From: Mycobacterium deserti
GTDB lineage: Bacteria > Actinomycetota > Actinomycetes > Mycobacteriales > Mycobacteriaceae
Direction: 5' to 3'
Assembly (NCBI RefSeq): GCF_025345615.1
Contig: NZ_JAODWD010000001.1
Location: forward strand, 1,119,304 to 1,183,303
Length of the DNA stretch: 64,000 nt
The translations under genes were made by a program, and so were the position numbers. This document shows, in pieces, positions 1-6,921 of the stretch (its first letter is position 1; each line of letters opens with the position of its first letter). Below the pieces are notes generated by a model. That model worked only from the letters and a program-made list of their open reading frames with translations, searched no databases and was not told where the DNA came from.

Positions 1-402
1 CGGGAATGGGCCGTTCTCTCGCCGGTGCTGACATCGCGCGCGGTCTTCCAGTCAACGTTCCCCGGCGCCGGAATCCAGGCTATTCACGGTGATGCGCCGT
101 ACGCCAACATGATTCGCACGCCTGACGGCGAGCTGTGGTCGGACTTCGAACTCGTCACGCTGGGGGCCGTCGAGTCCGACCTCGCGATGGTGGGACCAGA
201 GGGGGTGGCAGCCTACAACGTGGCCGCGTCGAGGTTGGGCCTGCGGCCGGTCGACGAGCGGGTGCTGCGCGTCACCGAAGCAGCGGGTCGGCTCGCCATG
301 GTGGCGGCTCTGGCGATGGCGCCGAACCTGCCGTTGCTGGTGGACGGGCTGAGACCGATGGTCGAGCAATGGCGGGCGACGCCCGAGGTGACCGAGGTCT
401 AG
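1..402 (+). CDS. Aminoglycoside-phosphotransferase-fold protein (APH family), 5' truncated
   Basis: The reading frame is open from the first base of the window, so this is the C-terminal part of a longer gene. It carries the APH/choline-kinase catalytic signature: HGDAPYAN, matching the family HGDxxxxN catalytic loop, followed 16 residues later by the metal-binding DFE in LWSDFELVTLG. The family transfers phosphate from ATP to small-molecule hydroxyls, but the substrate cannot be read from this part. An internal GTG at 25 is not needed as a start because the frame runs upstream with sensible residues (REWAVLSPV). The stop codon overlaps the stop of the convergent LacI gene by 4 bases. Confidence 0.72.
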   Translation, partial: REWAVLSPVLTSRAVFQSTFPGAGIQAIHGDAPYANMIRTPDGELWSDFELVTLGAVESDLAMVGPEGVAAYNVAASRLGLRPVDERVLRVTEAAGRLAMVAALAMAPNLPLLVDGLRPMVEQWRATPEVTEV

Positions 403-1499
403 GCCGGCGGGCCTGATGTCCTGCCGCGGATCAGTTCGGTGTCGAGGGCCTCGACCACCGGCAGCCCGGAGCGCGGCGGATGATGCAGCAGGTGGCCCGC
501 GCGTCTGCCCTTCTCGATGCTCGGCTGACGCACCGTCGTCAGGCCCCTCGCCAGCGCGTCCGGCACTCCGTCGAAGCCCGTCACGGTCATCTGGCCGGGC
601 ACGTAGATACCGCGCCCCCGCAGGTGGTCCATCGCCGACAGGGCGAGTACGTCGGCGGTGCACATCAATGCTGTCGCTCGGGGATTGGCCTCGAGCGCCA
701 CGTCCGCGGCCGCCCCACCTGAGGTGGGCAGGTGCTCGTAGCTCTCCACCACGGTCAGCGAGTTCGGATCAAGGCCGGCGGCGGCCATCGCGTCGGTGAC
801 GCCGTGGATGCGCTCGCGCTGGACATGGAAATGCGGAGTCCTCAGTCGCTGGGGATCGGCAACGGCCGGGCTCGGCCCGCCGTGCGGCCAGTCTCGTCCC
901 AGCCGCATGGTCAGCAATGCGATCTGGGTATGGCCTAGGGCCACAACGTGTTCGGCGACCTTGCGCATCGCCGCACGGTCGTCGATGCCGACCCGGGACA
1001 CGCCGGGTACATCCTGGGGCTGGTCGACCACCACCACCGGCAGTTGCCGCTGCTGCACGATCGACAGGTACGGATCGTCGTCGGACGCGGAGTACACCAC
1101 GAAACCGTCGACGCCGGCGGCGAGCACCGCAGCCGAACCCTCGCTGACGGTGCGGTTCGGTCCGACCGCGACCAAAAGCAGGCCCTGGCCGGCTTCTTCG
1201 CACGACTCCGCCAGTCCGGCAACGAAATCCAACGCCGCGGGGTCGGAGAACGAGTAGTTCAGCGGCTCGGTGATCATCAAGCCCACCGCTCCGGCCTTGC
1301 GGGTACGCAGTGAGCGCGCGACCGGGTCAGGGCCGGGGTAGCCCAGCCGCTTGGCGGTGGCGAGCACCCGTTCGCGGAGGTCGGCCGACAGCTGGTCGGG
1401 CCGGTTGTAGGCGTTGGAGATCGTGGTGCGCGAAACCTTGAGCTCGGCGGCGAGGGAGGCAAGGGTCGCACGCCGCCTGGGCGTGGTACTCCTCGACAT
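399..1499 (-). CDS. LacI-family transcriptional regulator
   Basis: The 366-residue protein has an N-terminal LacI helix-turn-helix (residues about 10-60, with LASLAAELKVSRTTISNAYN and the hinge-helix segment DPVARSLRTRKAG) followed by a periplasmic-binding-protein-like effector domain (GLMITEPL, VDGFVVYSA, VVVVDQP, TGFDGVPDAL). It should bind DNA as a dimer and respond to a small ligand, probably a sugar. It matches the position of M. tuberculosis Rv3575c beside the Rv3577/Rv3578 genes, but here the zinc island lies between them. It follows znuB by 32 bases on the same strand; nothing indicates that it controls the zinc genes. The start is the ATG before a basic segment typical of the family. 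Confidence 0.9.
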   Translation of the reverse strand: MSRSTTPRRRATLASLAAELKVSRTTISNAYNRPDQLSADLRERVLATAKRLGYPGPDPVARSLRTRKAGAVGLMITEPLNYSFSDPAALDFVAGLAESCEEAGQGLLLVAVGPNRTVSEGSAAVLAAGVDGFVVYSASDDDPYLSIVQQRQLPVVVVDQPQDVPGVSRVGIDDRAAMRKVAEHVVALGHTQIALLTMRLGRDWPHGGPSPAVADPQRLRTPHFHVQRERIHGVTDAMAAAGLDPNSLTVVESYEHLPTSGGAAADVALEANPRATALMCTADVLALSAMDHLRGRGIYVPGQMTVTGFDGVPDALARGLTTVRQPSIEKGRRAGHLLHHPPRSGLPVVEALDTELIRGRTSGPPA

Positions 1500-1531
1500 G
1501 CCTGGTCACGTTAGCCCATACCAAGGCAGTT

Positions 1532-2398
1532 CTAGGTCACCAGCACGCGATCGGCATTTGGACGCAGCCCGCGTTCGACGGCCCACACCACGCCCCACAC
1601 CCCACACGCGATGGTCACGATCACGAAGCTGGGCGGAGCGTTGAACATCGCCGAGAAGCCAAGTCCCAGCCACACCGCGGCCAGGCTGATCACGGTTGAG
1701 GTCGCGATCGCCGCGCCCGGCCTCGGCGTCAGCATGATGGCCGCGGCAGCGGGCGTGACGATCAACGCGAAAAGCAGCAGGGTGCCGACGGCCTGTACCG
1801 CCATCGTCACGGCCAACCCGAGCAGTGCCATGAACACCATCGACAGCGCCCGAACCGGCACTCCTTTGGCGACGGCGACCTGGGCGTTGACCGAGGTGAA
1901 TAGCAGCGGGCGGTAGATGAAACCGATGCTGAGGGCCAGCACGACAAGCAGGACGGCGAACGAGACGATCTGCTGCTGCGAGATTGCGAGCAGGTTGCCG
2001 AACAAGACGTTGGTCATGGTGCTCGAACTTCGGGTGGCCATCGAGTTGAAGAACAGGCCCAGGCCGGTCGCCATTGCAAGTACAGTGCCCGTGGCCACCT
2101 CGCGGTCGGCGGCGCGGCGCCCCAGCGCACCGATCACCAGGGCACCACCGATGCAGAACACGCCGAGCCCGAACGCGACCGGCAGTCCGATGAGTACGGC
2201 ACCCGTCGCTCCTGGAAGTCCGATGTGCGCCAATGCGTGCGCGGCGAATGCGGTGTTGCGCACAACGACGAAATACCCGACGAGGCCGGCGGCCAGCGCG
2301 ACGATGGTGCCGCCGACGAGCGCGTTGCGCATGAACGGCGAGGTCATGATCTGCAACCAGTTGTCCTGGTAGCTGAGCGCCACCAGGTCGGTGGTCAC
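1532..2398 (-). CDS. znuB: Zinc ABC transporter permease (ZnuB type)
   Basis: This roughly 288-residue membrane protein belongs to the ABC-3 family of zinc/manganese permeases. It has about eight hydrophobic segments and the family loop motifs AHALAHIGLPGATGAVL and LLLFALIVTPAAAAIML. The GTG start at 2398 is chosen because it overlaps the ATPase stop in a GTGA arrangement; the frame stays open upstream, but that part lies inside the ATPase gene and looks like an out-of-frame shadow. It forms the membrane channel of the importer with the ATPase and binding protein upstream. Zinc rather than manganese is inferred from the His-rich binding protein and the Zur-type sites. Confidence 0.88.
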   Translation of the reverse strand: MTTDLVALSYQDNWLQIMTSPFMRNALVGGTIVALAAGLVGYFVVVRNTAFAAHALAHIGLPGATGAVLIGLPVAFGLGVFCIGGALVIGALGRRAADREVATGTVLAMATGLGLFFNSMATRSSSTMTNVLFGNLLAISQQQIVSFAVLLVVLALSIGFIYRPLLFTSVNAQVAVAKGVPVRALSMVFMALLGLAVTMAVQAVGTLLLFALIVTPAAAAIMLTPRPGAAIATSTVISLAAVWLGLGFSAMFNAPPSFVIVTIACGVWGVVWAVERGLRPNADRVLVT

Positions 2399-3177
2399 GG
2401 CGTCCTCCTCGTGTACAGCTCGCCCTGCGGGGTGTGCACCACCTCCACACGCGTGCCGTACAGGTGGCTCAACAGTGTCTCGTCCACGACGCCGTCGAGT
2501 GTGTCGAAGTGGGCGTGCCCGTCGAGCAAATAGATGGCGCTCGTCAGCACCCCCAACAGCGGGTTGAGGTCGTGGGCGACGACGAGCACCGTCACTCCGA
2601 GTTCTTTGTTGATGCGGTCGAGAACGGCGACGATCTCGCGCTGGCTGCGCAGGTCCAACGATGCGAGCGGTTCGTCGAGGATCAACATCCTGGGTTGGGA
2701 CACCAGCGCCTCGGCCAGCGCGACGCGCTGGCGCTGACCACCGGAGAGCTGGGACAGACGCTTGTCGGCCACGGCGGTCGCGTCCACGGCCGCCAACATC
2801 TGGTCCACCCGTTCGGTGTCGGAGCGGGAGGAGCGGCCGAATCCCCATCTGTGCCCGGTCAGCCCGAGCATCACGGCGTCACGGGCGCGCACGGCGTCCC
2901 CCGCGGTCGCAGCATAGTTCTGCGGAACGTAACCGATCCCCTGGTTGAGTTCGCCCGGCGGCTGACCGAACACCCGCACGCGACCGCAGCCCGGCGGAAT
3001 GAGGCCCAGCACGATCTGCAGCAGCGTGGTCTTGCCGGCCCCGTTGGAGCCGATGACAGCGACGATGCCGCCCGCGGGCACCTCGAAGGTCGCCTCGGAC
3101 CAGATCAGGCGCCCGCCGCGAGCGGCACTGACGTCCTCGAACGTCAGCGCCGCGACATCGGAGTCAGGTTGTGACAC
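2395..3177 (-). CDS. znuC: Zinc ABC transporter ATP-binding protein (ZnuC type)
   Basis: This roughly 260-residue ABC ATPase has the Walker A motif [11 protein letters not shown], a Q-loop (VPQNYA), the ABC signature LSGGQRQRVALAEAL, Walker B LILDEPLASLD and the switch histidine in VVAHDLNPLL. It powers metal uptake through the neighbouring permease. The first GTG (3177) is taken as start; a TTG lies one codon upstream. Its beginning overlaps the end of the binding-protein gene by 14 bases and its stop overlaps the permease start by 4 bases, so the three genes form one translationally coupled operon. Confidence 0.9.
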   Translation of the reverse strand: MSQPDSDVAALTFEDVSAARGGRLIWSEATFEVPAGGIVAVIGSNGAGKTTLLQIVLGLIPPGCGRVRVFGQPPGELNQGIGYVPQNYAATAGDAVRARDAVMLGLTGHRWGFGRSSRSDTERVDQMLAAVDATAVADKRLSQLSGGQRQRVALAEALVSQPRMLILDEPLASLDLRSQREIVAVLDRINKELGVTVLVVAHDLNPLLGVLTSAIYLLDGHAHFDTLDGVVDETLLSHLYGTRVEVVHTPQGELYTRRTP

Positions 3178-4171
3178 CAAGGGCCTCGGCCAACGCTTTC
3201 AGCTGGCTCACCTGCCAGCTCTCGAAGGACGTCGCGTCCGAGGGCACCGTCTCGGTCACCTCGACGACCGGTACACCGGCCTGCTCGGCCGCACCGCGAA
3301 GCTGTTGCGGCACAGAGCCTTCTGTCTGGACGTTGTAAATCAGGGCGTCGACGCCGCCGTCGCCGAGCAGGCGCAGGAACGCGTCGAGGTCGGCGGGCGA
3401 CGGATCTGACTCATTGGCTGCCGCGGCCTGATAGCCCTGCGGCGTGCGGTTCGTCAGGCCGAGGGCGCTCGCCATATCGTCGAAGACGGTCTCCGTCGCG
3501 GCGTAGGTCTTGCCCGTCGCGCTGGCCTTGATGGAAGCGATGGCTTGATCGTACGGCTTCATCGTCTCGGCGAAGGCCGCGCGACGCTCGTCGAAGTACT
3601 CCGCAGCATCCGGCGCCAGCTTGCCGAGCTCGGCTGTGACCGCATCGGCCACACCGGTCACGGCCGCAGGGTTGTACCAGACGTGCGGATTCGGCTCACC
3701 CTCGTGGCCTTCGTCGCCATGATCGTGACCGTGCCCCTCCTCATGCTCTTCGTGAGGCGCCTCGGCGCCACTGGCCTCGAGCGCGTCGACGACCGGGGCA
3801 TTCGACGCCGACGTGGCGGCGAGCTTGGCCGCCCACTCGTCATAGTGGCCGCCGTTGATGACCACCAGTTGCGCGCCACCGAATTTGGCCGCATCCGACG
3901 GTGCGGGCTCGTAGTCATGAGGATCAACTGCCGAACTGGCCAGCACCGTGGTGACGCGCGCACAGTCGCCGCCGAGTTCGGAGACGATGTCGCCCCACTG
4001 GTCGACGCTGACAACGACGTTGACTGGCTCGACGACACATTGAGCGGCTGCGGCTGTCGAGGGTGGGGTCGCCGACTCGTCGCCTCCCCCGCATGCCGCG
4101 AGTCCGAACGGTGCGGCTAACACAAGGCTGGCGAGCGAGGCGCGGACGGCGGCGGTCTTAGCGGTGGTCAC
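3164..4171 (-). CDS. znuA: Zinc ABC transporter substrate-binding lipoprotein (ZnuA type, His-rich loop)
   Basis: This is a cluster A-I metal-binding lipoprotein of about 335 residues. It has a signal peptide ending in the lipobox LAAC (Cys about residue 27), a DPHDYE segment, a long His/Glu/Asp-rich loop (residues about 140-160, seven His) and NPHVWYNP, all typical of ZnuA/AztC-type zinc receptors. It captures zinc outside the membrane and hands it to the permease. The frame is open back to 4243, but the upstream part covers two Zur-type palindromes. The GTG at 4171 gives a normal signal peptide directly downstream of the nearer site, so it is preferred; an ATG at 4198 is the alternative. 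It is the first gene of the znuA-znuC-znuB operon. Confidence 0.88.
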   Translation of the reverse strand: MTTAKTAAVRASLASLVLAAPFGLAACGGGDESATPPSTAAAAQCVVEPVNVVVSVDQWGDIVSELGGDCARVTTVLASSAVDPHDYEPAPSDAAKFGGAQLVVINGGHYDEWAAKLAATSASNAPVVDALEASGAEAPHEEHEEGHGHDHGDEGHEGEPNPHVWYNPAAVTGVADAVTAELGKLAPDAAEYFDERRAAFAETMKPYDQAIASIKASATGKTYAATETVFDDMASALGLTNRTPQGYQAAAANESDPSPADLDAFLRLLGDGGVDALIYNVQTEGSVPQQLRGAAEQAGVPVVEVTETVPSDATSFESWQVSQLKALAEALGVTT

Positions 4172-4175
4172 GGCG

Positions 4176-4197
4176 ACAACGATAACCGTTTTCACCA
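4176..4197 (-). promoter_or_regulatory. Candidate Zur box 1 (znuA proximal)
   Basis: On the minus strand the sequence reads TGAAAACGGTTATCGTT. It differs at two positions from the corresponding stretch of the aztB/aztA site and lies immediately upstream of the preferred znuA start. Together with box 2 it would place znuABC under zinc-responsive repression. It is called by similarity among the four sites in this window and by their zinc-related neighbours; binding is not shown. Confidence 0.6.
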
Positions 4198-4221
4198 TGT
4201 CCGCGCACGTGGGGGTGTGCT

Positions 4222-4246
4222 GCATAATGACGATCATTATCATTAA
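4222..4246. promoter_or_regulatory. Candidate Zur box 2 (between znuA and the cobW remnant)
   Basis: The near-palindrome ATAATGACGATCATTAT lies between divergent znuA and the CobW-like pseudogene. Its half-sites (ATAATGA and TCATTAT) match the Zur/Fur-type consensus seen at 8926 and 17029. It probably served as a shared operator for both directions before the plus-strand gene decayed. Confidence 0.65.
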
Positions 4247-4248
4247 GG

Positions 4249-4733
4249 GATGTCAACCGCCAAACAAGACCTCCTGCCCGTCACCGTGCTGTCCGGGTCC
4301 TCGGCGCAGGCAAGACCACGCTGCTCAACCACATCCTGGCCAACCGCGAAGGCAAGCGCGTGGCGGTGATCGTCAACGACATGAGCGAAGTGAACATCGA
4401 CGCTGCGCTGGTGACTGGCCATGGGCACCTGGACCGCACCGAGGAGAGGCTGGTCGAGCTGACCAACGGGTGCATCTGCTGCACTCTGCGCGAGGACCTG
4501 ATCAGGCCGGCCCGAACCTCGTCATCGAGCTGGCCCAGTACTGGTCGACGACAGAACTGAAGCCGAGCCAGGAGATCGTGTTCATCGGGATTCGCATCGA
4601 CCGGGCCAAGTTGACCCAGCTGCTCGACTCTGCGCTGTTGACCGATGCCGAGATGGCCCAAGGTGAGCGAGCATGGCTGGCCTACCCCGATCCGCTGCCG
4701 GCTTGGGGAGTAACCCACAGCCACACGCACTGA
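4249..4733 (+). pseudogene. Remnant of a CobW/COG0523-family zinc GTPase (frameshift plus internal deletion)
   Basis: From the ATG at 4249 the frame reads [16 protein letters not shown] and then breaks. Restoring one T near 4298 gives the P-loop [14 protein letters not shown], then [12 protein letters not shown] and the metal motif [11 protein letters not shown], all diagnostic of COG0523 GTPases. After about residue 90 the text jumps to a C-terminal segment in another frame (QEIVFIGIRID, LLTDAEM, DPLPAW, THSHTH). About 220 residues of the middle are therefore missing. The intact gene would have encoded a zinc chaperone-type GTPase of nearly 400 residues; this copy cannot. It is divergent from znuA behind a Zur-type site, the usual setting for such a gene. 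Confidence 0.9.
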
Positions 4734-4744
4734 ACCTTCTATAG

Positions 4745-4780
4745 CAACCGGCGCCGACCCCTGTGGGTCGGCGCCGGTTG
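4745..4780. terminator. Bidirectional hairpin between cobW remnant and aztD
   Basis: A perfect inverted repeat has 16-base arms (4745-4760 and 4765-4780) separated by a 4-base loop. It lies 12 bases after the remnant's stop on the plus strand and 15 bases beyond the aztD stop on the minus strand. No strong U-tract follows, as is common for mycobacterial terminators. It can serve both convergent transcripts. Confidence 0.75.
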
Positions 4781-4794
4781 TCTTGTGTGAACGA

Positions 4795-5970
4795 TCAGTG
4801 CTCGTGGCCGAGTGCGCCGCTGATCTCATTTGGAGTCTGCTCGAGCGTGACCGACTTGGTCACCTCACCGGCCTCGGTGTCGACGAGATGCAGTTCCCTG
4901 CTCGCTGGCTCCGTCACGAAGATGTCATGGCCACGGGCGAACACCGCCGGTCGCGGTTGCTGCCAGTCCTCGGGCTCGGTCCAGTTGGCAGTCACCGCAA
5001 TCGTCTTCATCGTCGCGCCGGTGTTCGGATCGATGACATACAGATTGCCGTCGGTGCCCAGGATCAGTGCTTCGGCATGCGGGCCCCGAGCAAGAGACCG
5101 CCACGAATAGCTCACCGAGGCGGGTAACCGCACGACCTTGAGTTGATTGGCATCCGCGTCGATCAACGCGAACTGCTCGGTGCGCTCCAACTCCGCTTCT
5201 GGATCGACCTTGAAGTCGCCCAACCCGACCGCCGAGTCGGCATGCGACTTGATGGTGCCGACGCGACCGTACTCACCGGGGCTGGCGATCTTGGTGAACC
5301 GACCGTCGGCGAACGCCAGTACGCCGTTCTCGCAACCGAACATCGCGGTCTCCTCAGCGACCACCGCTTCACCGTGAATGCCCGGGCACTCCGCGCTGCG
5401 TGCGATCTCTTTGCCACTGGCGTCGAGCGCCACCGCCCCACTTCGGGTGTCCTCGTTGCCGTCACTGCGTAGTTGTGTTCCGTCGCTGAGCACGACGGCG
5501 ACACCATGGTGTGGTTGTGGCGCCTTCATTGTCTTGACTTTCGGTGAGCCATCCGTCAACTGGTGCGGATCGAACACGGTGATCTCTCCGCTGCCATCTG
5601 CGAATAGCACGGTGTTTTCGCCATGCGGCACAACGTGTCCCGGGTCATTCGCGGCGAACGTCGTGTCCGTCATCTGGCCGTTGGCGGCGTCGAGAACCTG
5701 GAAGCCTTCGCTGGTCGAGACCAGGACATGCTCGGTGTCACCCGCGGGATTCACTCTCAGGAAGCCATCCATCGGAATGTCGGCTTTGACCTCGAGGCTC
5801 TCGCCGTCGATGACGAGGAGGCCGCCGTCGTAAGTCGCGACCACCGGCGCGGCGACGTCCACTTTCGGCGGTGCACTGTCGGTCGCAGGCTTGTCCTCAG
5901 CGCCACAGGCGGCCATTGTCAGCGCGGCGGCAAGTGCTGAGGTTGCCACCATGGTTCGTTTCGAGTTCAT
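4795..5970 (-). CDS. aztD: AztD-like zinc metallochaperone lipoprotein
   Basis: The 391-residue protein has a lipoprotein signal with lipobox TMAAC (Cys22) and a beta-propeller-like repeat series (blade-type segments such as GGLLVIDGESL, EHVLVSTSEGFQVLD, NLYVIDPNTG, RELHLVDTEAG). It has scattered His residues including QPHHGVAVV and a C-terminal GHEH. This fits the AztD family, extracytoplasmic zinc chaperones that pass zinc to the AztC receptor (established for the Paracoccus system). It starts 30 bases after aztC on the same strand and ends the aztB-aztC-aztD operon before the terminator. The family assignment rests on motif memory and context. Confidence 0.85.
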   Translation of the reverse strand: MNSKRTMVATSALAAALTMAACGAEDKPATDSAPPKVDVAAPVVATYDGGLLVIDGESLEVKADIPMDGFLRVNPAGDTEHVLVSTSEGFQVLDAANGQMTDTTFAANDPGHVVPHGENTVLFADGSGEITVFDPHQLTDGSPKVKTMKAPQPHHGVAVVLSDGTQLRSDGNEDTRSGAVALDASGKEIARSAECPGIHGEAVVAEETAMFGCENGVLAFADGRFTKIASPGEYGRVGTIKSHADSAVGLGDFKVDPEAELERTEQFALIDADANQLKVVRLPASVSYSWRSLARGPHAEALILGTDGNLYVIDPNTGATMKTIAVTANWTEPEDWQQPRPAVFARGHDIFVTEPASRELHLVDTEAGEVTKSVTLEQTPNEISGALGHEH

Positions 5971-6000
5971 GGATCTCCTAATCGGTTGTCTGACAGGGGT

Positions 6001-6921
6001 TCAGCGGGACGTGAGTCCAGACACGATGGCCTCGGTGTTGGTGCGCATCATGTCGAGGTAAGTGGCGCCGGAGGTACCCGGTTCGCTGAGCGACTCGCTG
6101 TACAGCGATACGACGTCGACGTCCACCCCGGCCTCTTCGGCGAGCACACGCGCCAACCGGTCCGGGTGCGACGAGTCGACGAACACGGCGGGTACACCGG
6201 CGCTCCGCACGGCCCCCGCGAGCGATTCCAGGTCTGATGAGCTGGGTGAAGCCAGCGTGGTACCGCTCGGCACGATTGCCCCGATGATCGTGAAACCGAA
6301 GCGCTGTGCCATATATCCGAGCACATGGTGATTGGTCACCAGCTTGCGGCGCTCGGCGGGGATCTTGCCGAACTGCTCAGTCATCGAATCCGACAGTCTC
6401 CGCAGTTCATTGCGGTAGTTGTCGGCATACGTGCTTACTTCCTCGACGTCGATGTCCGGGACGCGCTCTCGAAGCGCGTCGACGATGGCGTCGGTCCCGG
6501 CGAGCATGCGCTGCGGGTCGGTCCAGAAGTGCGGATCGGGGCGTCCCACGCTGTCACCCGACGAGTACCGGATCGGCTCGACATGGTCACCCACCGCAAG
6601 CGTCGGCACGCCATCTTCAGCGGCTGAATCGACGTGTCGCTGCAACGACTCCTCCAAACCGAGTCCGTTGTAGACCACGAGGTCGGCGGTCGTCATAGCG
6701 GCAGCCTCCTGCGCCGAGATACCGAACGAGTGCGGGTCGGCGTTCGGCTTCATCAGTACGCGCACCTCAGCGGTGTCGCCGACGATGTTGCGCACGACGT
6801 CACCAAGGATGTTGGTAGTGACGACGATCCGGGGCTCGGACGACGGGGCGTTGCCACCTCCGGTACATGCGCTCAGGAGTGCGACCAGAGCGACCAGGAC
6901 ACCGCGCAAGACCTGCTTCAT
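6001..6921 (-). CDS. aztC: Zinc ABC transporter substrate-binding lipoprotein (AztC type)
   Basis: The 306-residue cluster A-I metal receptor has a lipobox LSAC (Cys19), the first metal-ligand region NADPHSFG, a second in GRPDPHFWTDP, the TNHHVLGYMAQ segment and the late DSSHPDRLA. Unlike the ZnuA protein in this window it has no long His-rich loop; in the Azt system zinc loading depends on the partner chaperone AztD. Its ATG overlaps the upstream aztB stop by 4 bases (ATGA), indicating coupling. It would deliver periplasmic-side zinc to the AztB permease. Confidence 0.88.
   Translation of the reverse strand: MKQVLRGVLVALVALLSACTGGGNAPSSEPRIVVTTNILGDVVRNIVGDTAEVRVLMKPNADPHSFGISAQEAAAMTTADLVVYNGLGLEESLQRHVDSAAEDGVPTLAVGDHVEPIRYSSGDSVGRPDPHFWTDPQRMLAGTDAIVDALRERVPDIDVEEVSTYADNYRNELRRLSDSMTEQFGKIPAERRKLVTNHHVLGYMAQRFGFTIIGAIVPSGTTLASPSSSDLESLAGAVRSAGVPAVFVDSSHPDRLARVLAEEAGVDVDVVSLYSESLSEPGTSGATYLDMMRTNTEAIVSGLTSR

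Noticed and set aside
1506..2450. A 314-codon minus-strand frame in the znuB region
   Set aside because: It is another frame of the same strand as znuB, Arg-rich and without motifs; znuB itself is complete and coupled to znuC.
4249..4733. Insertion element or phage remnant as cause of the cobW decay
   Set aside because: No inverted repeats, target duplication or transposase sequence is present; one small deletion and one internal deletion explain it.
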